A stretch of 6,284 nucleotides of DNA from an uncultured Ignavibacteria bacterium. Its GTDB lineage: Bacteria; Bacteroidota; Ignavibacteria; Kapaibacteriales; UBA2268. How positions within the stretch are numbered: the first letter of the stretch is position 1; every line of letters begins with the position of its first letter. Of this stretch, positions 1 through 5,236 are shown one piece after another. Location of the stretch: positions 1 to 6,284 of the forward strand of contig CAIWET010000318.1 in NCBI GenBank assembly GCA_903911805.1, written 5' to 3'. The position numbers and the translations under genes were made by a program. The notes under the pieces were generated by a model, which was not told where the DNA came from, did no database searches, and worked only from the letters and a program-made list of their open reading frames with translations.

Positions 1-340
1 CAAGTATCATTAGTTATATGTAATCAAAATGTTGTTTATTGACGAGAAATCAGGAAATATTTGAAAATAATTATAAAAAATCACAATAAATAGGTATATA
101 ATATAAAATAGCTATATATAATGAGTATTAAACAGGTGCTAATTATACGTAAATAATTAGGCAACAGAGCAATGCAAATAGTGAGTTCTTGTGTTGTAAA
201 ATTGTAATTCATTTGAAATATTGTAAAATATCATAATAGTTTCATATTGTGAATTATTTTTAAAACCCCAATTATAAAATTGCCTTTTTTGATTGTTATT
301 TATTTCATTATTTTAATGATTTCTTGTTAATTTTTTCAAA
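1..340. other. AT-rich non-coding region, no gene seen
   Basis: Neither strand holds a credible reading frame here. The stretch is extremely A/T-rich and lies beyond the terminator of the lytic transglycosylase gene, so it is probably the upstream region of whatever lies left of the window. A perfect TATAAT on the minus strand (142-147) has a TTGCTC 19 nt upstream (167-172). The spacing is long, so this is only a weak promoter candidate for a leftward gene outside the window. Small inverted repeats (TCATTA/TAATGA at 305-319, TAATTCA/TGAATTA at 205-256) are no more than expected in such composition. Confidence 0.6.
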
Positions 341-372
341 CAAAAAAGAGGAAGAATGATATTCTCCCCCTT
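341..372 (-). terminator. Rho-independent terminator after the lytic transglycosylase gene
   Basis: Read on the minus strand, AAGGGGGAGAAT (372-361), a 3-nt loop ATC (360-358) and ATTCTTCCTCTT (357-346) form a 12-bp stem with two G.U pairs. A run of T follows (TTTTTT, 347-342). The stem is unusually G/C-rich for this window. It starts 28 nt beyond the stop codon of the lytic transglycosylase gene, so it is the likely 3' end of that transcript. The G.U pairs make it stable only as minus-strand RNA. Confidence 0.85.
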
Positions 373-400
373 ATAGTTAAAAGTTCTATTTCTGAATACT

Positions 401-1303
401 TTATTGTGGTACAGCTATTTGGTAACTTCCACCTTTATTTGGTGCTGGTAAGTTTCTTTTTAGTATCCAAGGATTTAATAACTTTACATCTTTATAAGTT
501 GTTCCGTGCGATTTTGCCCAATCTGAAATACTTGGAACAGATCCCTGGACTTCAATGTATTTTACAGCATCTGGTTTATAGGTATCTTCTTTGCTTAAAA
601 CTAATCCATATTTTTGCGGATTTTCCATTAATTCTTTTATAATTGCTATTCTTAAAATGTATCTTGATGTTTCATCATTCAAGAATAGATCAAAGAAGCT
701 ATTTACATTTTGAAAATCAACATTGTCTGATAGATTTTCGTGACCCATATTATAACCTGCAGCTGCCAAAACCCAAGATTTATGTTTTTGGAAACCACCT
801 TTTAAGTATTTCATTGCGGCTTCGGTGCTTTTAGTTAAATTACGGCGTTCGTCCACATAATCGTCAATTTGTAATCCCATTGCTTTGCCGGTTGGAGCAA
901 TAAATTGCCACAAACCAATTGCATCTTTTGGTGAACGAGCCATATAAAGAGCTGATTCGGCAACTGATAAATATTTGAAATCTTTCGGCATACTCATAGA
1001 TTCGATAATTTTCTCGAAAGTTGGGAAGTATTTGCCAGAGCGTTTAATATAAAGTATTAACTGGCCAGGTTGTTGAAGATTTAAATAAAATTCGCGTTCA
1101 GCGCGTTCTCTTACTTCAGGTATTTCTAAAGGGATTTTTTCGCCAAAGATTTCAAGTTTTTCTGGTAATTTAACTTTAGATAAATAAGTTAGGAAATTTT
1201 CTTGATCTTTTAATAAATTAACATTTTGCTGACTTGTCAAATCTTTATTATCAGAACAGCTTAGTACTGCTATTAGAAATGCGTAAAATAACAATTTTTT
1301 CAT
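401..1303 (-). CDS. MltD-like membrane-bound lytic murein transglycosylase (GH23 lipoprotein)
   Basis: This 300-aa protein should cleave the MurNAc-GlcNAc bond of peptidoglycan, forming 1,6-anhydro ends, in the periplasm. Residues 1-15 are a lipoprotein signal peptide ending in lipobox V-L-S-C, with Cys16 the lipidated residue. The SLT/GH23 domain spans roughly 95-215: catalytic Glu116 in VAESAL, then GLWQFIAPTGKAMGL (130-144), VDERR (150-154) and AAGYNMG (171-177). All of these are typical of the MltD branch. Residues ~249-300 resemble one LysM-like unit (DWAKSHGTTYKDVKLLNP), which would help bind glycan. The start at 1303 is chosen over the longer frame from 1333 because AAGGA lies 6 nt upstream (1310-1314) and the signal peptide begins exactly there. 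The upstream ABC gene ends 1 nt before, so the two are co-transcribed and probably translationally coupled. Family assignment is firm; the exact cleavage mode is inferred. Confidence 0.9.
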   Translation of the reverse strand: MKKLLFYAFLIAVLSCSDNKDLTSQQNVNLLKDQENFLTYLSKVKLPEKLEIFGEKIPLEIPEVRERAEREFYLNLQQPGQLILYIKRSGKYFPTFEKIIESMSMPKDFKYLSVAESALYMARSPKDAIGLWQFIAPTGKAMGLQIDDYVDERRNLTKSTEAAMKYLKGGFQKHKSWVLAAAGYNMGHENLSDNVDFQNVNSFFDLFLNDETSRYILRIAIIKELMENPQKYGLVLSKEDTYKPDAVKYIEVQGSVPSISDWAKSHGTTYKDVKLLNPWILKRNLPAPNKGGSYQIAVPQ

Positions 1304-1304
1304 T

Positions 1305-1946
1305 TTAATTCCTTGTAATATTAATATTGACAAAATCTTTGCAGAGAGCTTTTTCGCGGTCGTCGTTAGAAGCTATTATAATCCCACCACCCTGAAGTGT
1401 ATGCATATTTATCAAATCAATCAATGTACCAATTCCTTCGGAATCAAGATTAGTAAATGGTTCGTCCAAAAGTAATATTTCAAAATCTTCAAGAAAATTT
1501 ATGATATATTTAACCCTTTGTTTCATTCCTGACGAAAAGGTCTTTACATGATCGTTTCTTCTTTTATAAATATTGAACATTTTCAAGAGTTCGATTGCTT
1601 TATCGGAATTAAATTCTTTTCCTCTGATTTCAGCGAATATTTTAATATTTTCCATTGGAGAAAATTCTTCATAAATATTCAAATAAGGTCCAACAAAGCC
1701 AATATATTTATAATAATCATCTTTTTTAACAAGATTATTCTCTACAGTTAACTCAACTTTGCCTTTGCTAGGCAGTAATACTCCACTTAGGACTCTTAAT
1801 AGTGTTGTTTTTCCTGATCCATTGTGCCCGGTAATACCAACTACATTGTTGTTTTTGATATTAAATGAAATATCTTGAAAAATAGGAATCTTTTGAGTAA
1901 AAGATTTGTGTATATTGTCAATATTTAAATTAAAGTTCTTTTTCAT
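1305..1946 (-). CDS. ABC transporter ATP-binding protein, CcmA-like
   Basis: This is a stand-alone ABC nucleotide-binding subunit of 213 aa that would power a membrane partner from the cytoplasmic face. Visible motifs are Walker A GHNGSGKTT (40-48), signature FSSGMKQR (137-144), Walker B ILLLDEP (157-163) and D-loop NLD (166-168). The Q-loop position reads GFVGPYL (83-89), with Pro87 where Gln is usual. The switch position reads IASND (191-195), with Asn194 where His is usual. The overall pattern, with IGFVGPYLNIYEEF and an SSGMKQR signature, resembles the heme-exporter ATPase CcmA as found in Chlorobiota/Bacteroidota, but the transported substrate cannot be read from sequence. No permease gene is in the window. 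The gene starts 8 nt after the T-tract of a terminator and has only a weak AAGA ribosome site; it is followed after 1 nt by the lytic transglycosylase gene. Confidence 0.85.
   Translation of the reverse strand: MKKNFNLNIDNIHKSFTQKIPIFQDISFNIKNNNVVGITGHNGSGKTTLLRVLSGVLLPSKGKVELTVENNLVKKDDYYKYIGFVGPYLNIYEEFSPMENIKIFAEIRGKEFNSDKAIELLKMFNIYKRRNDHVKTFSSGMKQRVKYIINFLEDFEILLLDEPFTNLDSEGIGTLIDLINMHTLQGGGIIIASNDDREKALCKDFVNINITRN
1310..1314 (-). promoter_or_regulatory. Ribosome binding site deciding the lytic transglycosylase start
   Basis: AAGGA followed by the 6-nt spacer ATTAAA precedes the ATG at 1301-1303. It lies inside the last codons of the ABC ATPase gene. The same motif with the same 6-nt spacing precedes the NlpC/P60 gene, which supports choosing this ATG over the in-frame ATG at 1333. 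Confidence 0.75.
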
Positions 1947-1954
1947 ATTTTCTT

Positions 1955-1995
1955 AAAAAAAATGTCATAGCCGGTAAATCCAACTATGACATTTT
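1955..1995 (-). terminator. Rho-independent terminator between the NlpC/P60 and ABC genes
   Basis: On the minus strand AAAATGTCATAG (1995-1984) pairs perfectly with CTATGACATTTT (1970-1959). The inner bases TTGG and CCGG extend the stem through two G-C and two G.U pairs to 16 bp, closing on a 5-nt loop ATTTA. Eight T follow (1962-1955). The wobble pairs form only in minus-strand RNA; on the plus strand they become C/A mismatches. This fits a terminator for the NlpC/P60 gene, which ends 19 nt before the hairpin. The next gene's ATG is 8 nt past the T-tract, so the element may also act as an attenuator for it. Confidence 0.85.
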
Positions 1996-2014
1996 AAAAT
2001 AAAATTTATTATTA

Positions 2015-2911
2015 TTAATTGCGATTATGATTTGTATTTGATAATCTTGTCAAGTCGTTAGGAGTTAATCTTCTAGCGCCAATGAATTTCTTTGTATAAT
2101 ATTCTGTTCCTAAAGAAGCCACAGAAACACCGTATTTAGAACCTGAGTGAGCAAATAAACCATCTCCTAAATAGATACCTACGTGAGATACATAAGCGTG
2201 ATTAGATGTATGGAAGAAAATTAAATCTCCAAATTGAAGATTTGACATTTTTACTTCTTGTCCCATTCCGAATTGAGTTGCTGCTGTTCTTGGCAATGTA
2301 ATGTCATTTGCAGAGTAAAATACTGATCTTGTAAATGCTGAGCAATCGATTCCTTTAGAAGTCATTCCACCGAAGTAGTAAGGAGTTCCAACCCATTGCA
2401 TTATAGCATCCATAATGTCTTTTTTGCTTAAACCTGTGCTTGTATAATATGGATTTTCTGGAGTATCGTCAACAAATGTTAACCAAGAGCTTTTAAATCC
2501 TTCAAAATCCATTTCATCGTCAGATACTAATTCTTCTTCTACTAAAATTGCTTCGTCTTCTAAATTTGCTGTATCTTTAGCATCTGCTAATTTTAATTCT
2601 TTATTAAATTTCTGAGAAAAGTTTAATTCATCTTCGCCGGTGATACCGATTAAAGCTGATAACTCTTCAGAATTGTTTTTAATCATTTCAAGTGTTATTT
2701 GTTTGGTCATTTCAGGATTATAGCTTCTTCTTGCGTGGCTTCTGCCTCTTTTTCCTTTTTTACCCTTTTTTCCTTTTTTTCCTTTGGAAGTTGAAGTTAC
2801 TTTAGCTTTTTTTCCTTTTGCAGAAACATCTGTAATATTAAATAATGATAAAGCTGGAACAATGAGTGCAATTATTATCGCCTTTACGAAGTAAGTTTTT
2901 GCTGATGTCAT
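2015..2911 (-). CDS. Secreted NlpC/P60 family peptidoglycan endopeptidase with basic and acidic N-terminal segments
   Basis: This 298-aa protein should hydrolyse peptide bonds in peptidoglycan stems outside the cytoplasm. Residues 1-31 form a Sec signal peptide with a likely cleavage after VSA31. Residues 32-63 are almost only Lys, Gly, Arg and Ser, with GKK repeats at 44-54. Residues ~108-138 are strongly acidic. The NlpC/P60 domain covers ~158-282: catalytic Cys180 in GIDCSAF, His233 in VSHVGIYLGD and His245 in FAHSGS. The 12-residue gap between the two His matches the Cys-His-His triad of E. coli Spr/MepS. No SH3b or LysM unit is evident; the basic segment could instead bind anionic wall or envelope polymers (inference). 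AAGGA lies 6 nt before the ATG. It has its own promoter upstream and a terminator downstream, so it looks mainly monocistronic. An A AAA AAG slippery heptamer lies within the GKK codons (2765-2771). Confidence 0.9.
   Translation of the reverse strand: MTSAKTYFVKAIIIALIVPALSLFNITDVSAKGKKAKVTSTSKGKKGKKGKKGKRGRSHARRSYNPEMTKQITLEMIKNNSEELSALIGITGEDELNFSQKFNKELKLADAKDTANLEDEAILVEEELVSDDEMDFEGFKSSWLTFVDDTPENPYYTSTGLSKKDIMDAIMQWVGTPYYFGGMTSKGIDCSAFTRSVFYSANDITLPRTAATQFGMGQEVKMSNLQFGDLIFFHTSNHAYVSHVGIYLGDGLFAHSGSKYGVSVASLGTEYYTKKFIGARRLTPNDLTRLSNTNHNRN
2744..2785 (-). repeat. In-gene GGA-AAA-AAA codon repeat coding for GKK units
   Basis: Codons 43-57 of the NlpC/P60 gene are tandem near-copies of a 9-nt unit (GGA AAA AAA), giving KGKKGKKGKKGKRGR. 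The minus strand holds runs of 7, 6, 6 and 5 A separated by G pairs or triplets. Such runs are prone to replication, transcription and ribosomal slippage. The repeat number probably varies between relatives. Confidence 0.8.
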
Positions 2912-2917
2912 TTTATA

Positions 2918-2922
2918 TCCTT
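2918..2922 (-). promoter_or_regulatory. Ribosome binding site of the NlpC/P60 gene
   Basis: AAGGA with the 6-nt spacer TATAAA precedes the ATG at 2909-2911. It agrees in sequence and spacing with the site before the lytic transglycosylase gene and fixes the start, which also begins a clean signal peptide. Confidence 0.75.
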
Positions 2923-3026
2923 TTTCTTATTTACTAACCAAATTAAAAAAACACTCTTTTTTAGAAACTGAATAATTTCTGAATGCAATAAAACACATTT
3001 TTCAATAGTGTAAAAGCTTTTTTTGA

Positions 3027-3055
3027 ATTATGAATAGTTTTTAATTTAGTGTTAA
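3027..3055 (-). promoter_or_regulatory. Sigma70-type promoter for the NlpC/P60 gene
   Basis: On the minus strand TTAACA (3055-3050) and CATAAT (3032-3027) are separated by exactly 17 nt, each matching the consensus hexamers at 5 of 6 positions. Transcription would start near 3020, giving a leader of about 108 nt. In such AT-rich sequence a chance match is possible, but the location just ahead of an isolated gene supports it. GTGTAA-type motifs lie on both sides, in inverted orientation (TTACAC at 3061-3066 and GTGTAA at 3008-3013 on the plus strand). Confidence 0.5.
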
Positions 3056-3083
3056 TTTTCTTACACAAGTATATTTTGCTGTA

Positions 3084-3093
3084 AGTAGCTACT
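3084..3093. promoter_or_regulatory. Palindrome upstream of the NlpC/P60 promoter, possible operator
   Basis: AGTAGCTACT is a perfect 10-bp palindrome about 28 bp upstream of the -35 hexamer and stands out from the A/T-rich surroundings. Its position would suit a dimeric regulator, but there is no second copy in the window and no regulator gene nearby. The operator role is only a suggestion. Confidence 0.2.
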
Positions 3094-3222
3094 AGCCTAT
3101 AATGTTAATAAAAAGACAATATCTAAGCTTTTTATTATCAATCATTTATGATACGCTTAAATTATCTGTTTAATGTGTAAGGTATTTTTCACACAAAAAT
3201 GAAAATTCATTAACTTTTTTAA

Positions 3223-3259
3223 TTATTAATAAAAATTAATGTTAATTTTTGGTTAATAA
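3223..3259. repeat. All-A/T inverted repeat directly after tsaD
   Basis: TTATTAA (3223-3229) and AAAAATTAA (3231-3239) pair with TTAATTTTT (3242-3250) and TTAATAA (3253-3259), with a small internal mismatch (1 nt against GG) and a centre TG. It begins 2 nt past the tsaD stop. Read from tsaD it is followed by TTAAAAAAG rather than a T-tract, so it is not a standard intrinsic terminator. It may be a weak terminator, an RNA 3'-end stabiliser or a chance product of base composition. Confidence 0.5.
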
Positions 3260-3261
3260 CT

Positions 3262-4278
3262 TTAGCGTTTTGCCCTAAGTGCAGTTGAGTTGACTGTAAA
3301 ATTGAGATTTTTAAAGGAATCTAAACCTTTTTCTTCTATCCTTTTTTGTGCTAAAAATCCAATCATTGCAGCATTATCCATACAAAGTGACATATTTGGT
3401 GCGACCATTTTTTTGCCAATTTTTTCTGCGGCATCTGCTAATTTGATTCTTAATCCAGAATTTGCTGAAACGCCACCGGCTATCACAATGTGCTTGACTT
3501 TGTATTCTTTTGCAGCTTTAATAGCTTTGAAAACCAAAACATCAACAATCGCAGCTTGAACTGAAGCGCAAATATCTGGAATATCTTCTTCTGGAATACC
3601 ATTTGGATATGTTTTCTGAACATAATATCTGACGGATGTTTTCAATCCGGAAAAGCTAAAATTATAGTCAGGTGAATGCATCATATATCTTGGAAAATCA
3701 TATTTTGCTGGATTACCCAATTTTGCAAATTTATCAATCAATGGTCCACCTGGATATGTTAATCCAAGTAGTTTAGCTGTTTTGTCGAAGGCTTCCCCTG
3801 CTGCATCGTCTTTTGTTAGTCCTAATATACTGTATTTGTTATACGATTCAACGTAAAATAATACAGTATGACCACCAGAAACAACAAGAGTTATAAAAGG
3901 AAATTCGATTTCTGGATCTTCAATGCATCCAGAAAAAAGATGCCCTTCAATATGATTAATTGGTACAATTGGTAAATTATATTTAATTGCTAATCCTTTT
4001 GCAAAATTTGAACCGACAATCAATGAGCCAATTAATCCTGGTTCGGTAGTAACGGCAATTGCCGTTATTTCATCAATGGTGGTATTTGCTTTTTCTAATG
4101 ATTCTAAAGTTACTTGTGAGATTATTTGGTTATGTGCTCTTGAAGCAAGTTCAGGAACAACTCCACCATATTTCCCGTGGAAAATTTGAGAAGAAATAAC
4201 ATTACTCAAAACTTGAGTGTTATCAAGAACTGAAGCTGACGTTTCGTCGCAAGATGATTCAATTGCCAATATTTTCAT
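3262..4278 (-). CDS. tsaD: tRNA N6-adenosine threonylcarbamoyltransferase TsaD
   Basis: TsaD (formerly Gcp/YgjD) transfers the threonylcarbamoyl group from threonylcarbamoyl-AMP to A37 of tRNAs reading ANN codons, forming t6A, together with TsaB and TsaE in the cytoplasm. The 338-aa length is normal. The ASKHA fold is shown by MKILAIESSCDETS (1-14), the metal ligands His109 and His113 in NHIEGH, VVSGGHT (132-138), GEAFDK (161-166), FSFSGLKT (207-214), GGVSANSGLR (268-277) and the third metal ligand Asp301 in CMDNAAMIG. These match the E. coli enzyme's metal site (His111, His115, Asp300). The ATG lies 7 nt after the stop of the dehydratase gene, with only a weak ribosome site (GGTAAATAGATA before ATG), so translation probably depends on coupling to the gene before it. 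It closes a three-gene unit. The assignment is secure. Confidence 0.97.
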   Translation of the reverse strand: MKILAIESSCDETSASVLDNTQVLSNVISSQIFHGKYGGVVPELASRAHNQIISQVTLESLEKANTTIDEITAIAVTTEPGLIGSLIVGSNFAKGLAIKYNLPIVPINHIEGHLFSGCIEDPEIEFPFITLVVSGGHTVLFYVESYNKYSILGLTKDDAAGEAFDKTAKLLGLTYPGGPLIDKFAKLGNPAKYDFPRYMMHSPDYNFSFSGLKTSVRYYVQKTYPNGIPEEDIPDICASVQAAIVDVLVFKAIKAAKEYKVKHIVIAGGVSANSGLRIKLADAAEKIGKKMVAPNMSLCMDNAAMIGFLAQKRIEEKGLDSFKNLNFTVNSTALRAKR

Positions 4279-4285
4279 TATCTAT

Positions 4286-5236
4286 TTACCAAACAAATTT
4301 TTCAAAATCAATATTCCCGCCTGAAAGAATTAATCCAATTTTCTTTCCAGCAAATTTTTCTTTATTTTCTAATATAACTGCTAATGTTACTGCTGATGAA
4401 GGCTCAATTACAATTTTAAGTCTTTGCCAAATCAATTTCATTGCAAATTTAATAGGATCTTCCTTAACAGTTATAATTTCATCTACTCGATTTTTAATAA
4501 CTTCAAAAGTTAAATCGCATAGTGAAGTTAAAAGCCCATCGCAAATAGTTTTTGGATTAATAGATGATACTATTTCTCCCTTTTTAAATGATAAAAATGC
4601 ATCATTAGCACCTTCGGGTTCAGCAGCAATAACTTTAATATTTTTATTTATCCCTTTGACAGCTGTAGCAGTGCCACTAAGAAGTCCACCACCACCAACT
4701 GGTGCAATAACAATATCTAAATCTGAATAATCATTTAATAACTCAATAGCTGAAGTACCTTGTCCACAAATTACGTTAAAATTATTATAAGGATGAATTA
4801 CGGTGCAGCCTTTCTCATTTACAATTTGCTCTAAAGTAGTCTCTCTTGCTTCAAGAGTTGGCTTGCAAAGTACAACATTTCCTTTATAGTCTCTAACAGC
4901 ATTAATTTTAACTGAAGGGGAATTATCAGGCATTACAATTGTTGCTTCGATACCATTGATTTTTGCAGCTAAAGCCAAGGCTTGTGCGTGATTACCAGAG
5001 GAATGTGTTGCCACGCCTTTAGATTTTGCTTCGTCATCTAAACAAAGAATAGCATTAGTAGCACCACGATACTTAAATGCACCAATTTTTTGGAAATTTT
5101 CGCATTTAAAGAATAATTCGGCTCCTGTGATTTCATTTATAAGAGTGCTTGTTAAAACAGGTGTCTTATGAATAAAATCTTTAATTCTCGAATGAGCACT
5201 TATAATGTCATTAAGTTCTGGTAAAATCAAACTCAC
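4286..5236 (-). CDS. PLP-dependent threonine/serine dehydratase, serine-racemase-like (no ACT domain)
   Basis: This fold-type II PLP enzyme of 316 aa deaminates L-threonine and/or L-serine to the 2-oxo acid and ammonia; some relatives also racemise serine. Lys55 in GAFKYRGA binds PLP, SSGNHAQALA (79-88) includes Ser80 (equivalent to the racemising Ser84 of human serine racemase), GGGGLLSG (181-188) holds the phosphate, and Ser305 in SGGN contacts the pyridine nitrogen. Glu206, Ala210 and Asp212 line up with the divalent-metal site of serine racemase (210/214/216), and Arg131 with its Arg135. The regulatory ACT domain of biosynthetic IlvA is absent, so feedback by isoleucine is not expected. 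The start is GTG, sharing GTGA with the stop of the phosphoesterase gene; GGAG lies 8 nt upstream (5245-5248). Whether threonine dehydratase, serine dehydratase or serine racemase activity dominates cannot be read from sequence. Confidence 0.88.
   Translation of the reverse strand: MSLILPELNDIISAHSRIKDFIHKTPVLTSTLINEITGAELFFKCENFQKIGAFKYRGATNAILCLDDEAKSKGVATHSSGNHAQALALAAKINGIEATIVMPDNSPSVKINAVRDYKGNVVLCKPTLEARETTLEQIVNEKGCTVIHPYNNFNVICGQGTSAIELLNDYSDLDIVIAPVGGGGLLSGTATAVKGINKNIKVIAAEPEGANDAFLSFKKGEIVSSINPKTICDGLLTSLCDLTFEVIKNRVDEIITVKEDPIKFAMKLIWQRLKIVIEPSSAVTLAVILENKEKFAGKKIGLILSGGNIDFEKFVW

Larger units (their letters stand above)
2912..3261. other. Intergenic region between tsaD and the NlpC/P60 gene
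   Basis: This 350-bp non-coding stretch has no credible reading frame. From right to left it holds an all-A/T hairpin just behind tsaD (3223-3259), a weak inverted repeat TGTGTAA/TCACACA (3174-3195), a 10-bp perfect palindrome AGTAGCTACT (3084-3093), a promoter (3027-3055), and a 5' leader of about 108 nt for the NlpC/P60 gene. The leader contains a short possible stem AGAAA/TTTCT near 2962-2979. No riboswitch is recognisable. Confidence 0.6.

Noticed and set aside
205..256. TAATTCA/TGAATTA inverted repeat in the left non-coding region as a regulatory or mobile-element end
   Set aside because: A 7-bp match at a 38-nt distance in extremely AT-rich DNA is expected by chance; there is no flanking duplication or transposase.
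1..340. CRISPR array, tRNA or riboswitch in the left AT-rich stretch
   Set aside because: No regularly spaced repeats, no cloverleaf and no conserved aptamer core could be seen.
406..834. Plus-strand open frames of 78 and 63 codons opposite the lytic transglycosylase
   Set aside because: They lie fully within a convincing minus-strand gene, have no ribosome sites or recognisable domains, and look like antisense shadows.
1304..1333. Longer N-terminus (10 extra residues) for the lytic transglycosylase, starting at 1333
   Set aside because: It would overlap the ABC gene by 29 nt and put hydrophobic residues before a clean lipoprotein signal peptide. The ATG at 1303 has AAGGA at 6 nt and begins MKK directly before the signal core.
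1548..1751. Plus-strand 67-codon open frame opposite the ABC gene
   Set aside because: The Phe/Ile-rich product is the mirror of AT-rich coding sequence on the other strand; there are no start signals.
3076..3103. Plus-strand promoter TTGCTG-N16-TATAAT that would transcribe antisense to tsaD
   Set aside because: The -10 is perfect but the -35 is poor, there is no plus-strand gene downstream, and TATAAT is common by chance in such AT-rich sequence.
3136..3153. Inverted repeat TATCA/TGATA with inner ATCAT/ATGAT as an operator
   Set aside because: It is short, imperfect and composed of A/T-rich words, and is not placed near a convincing promoter.
3290..3559. Plus-strand 89-codon open frame opposite tsaD
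   Set aside because: It lies antisense to a highly conserved gene, with no ribosome site and no family resemblance.
4254..4730. Plus-strand 158-codon open frame opposite the dehydratase
   Set aside because: It is long but entirely antisense to conserved PLP-enzyme motifs; its Pro/Ser-rich patches come from the complement of the glycine-rich loop.
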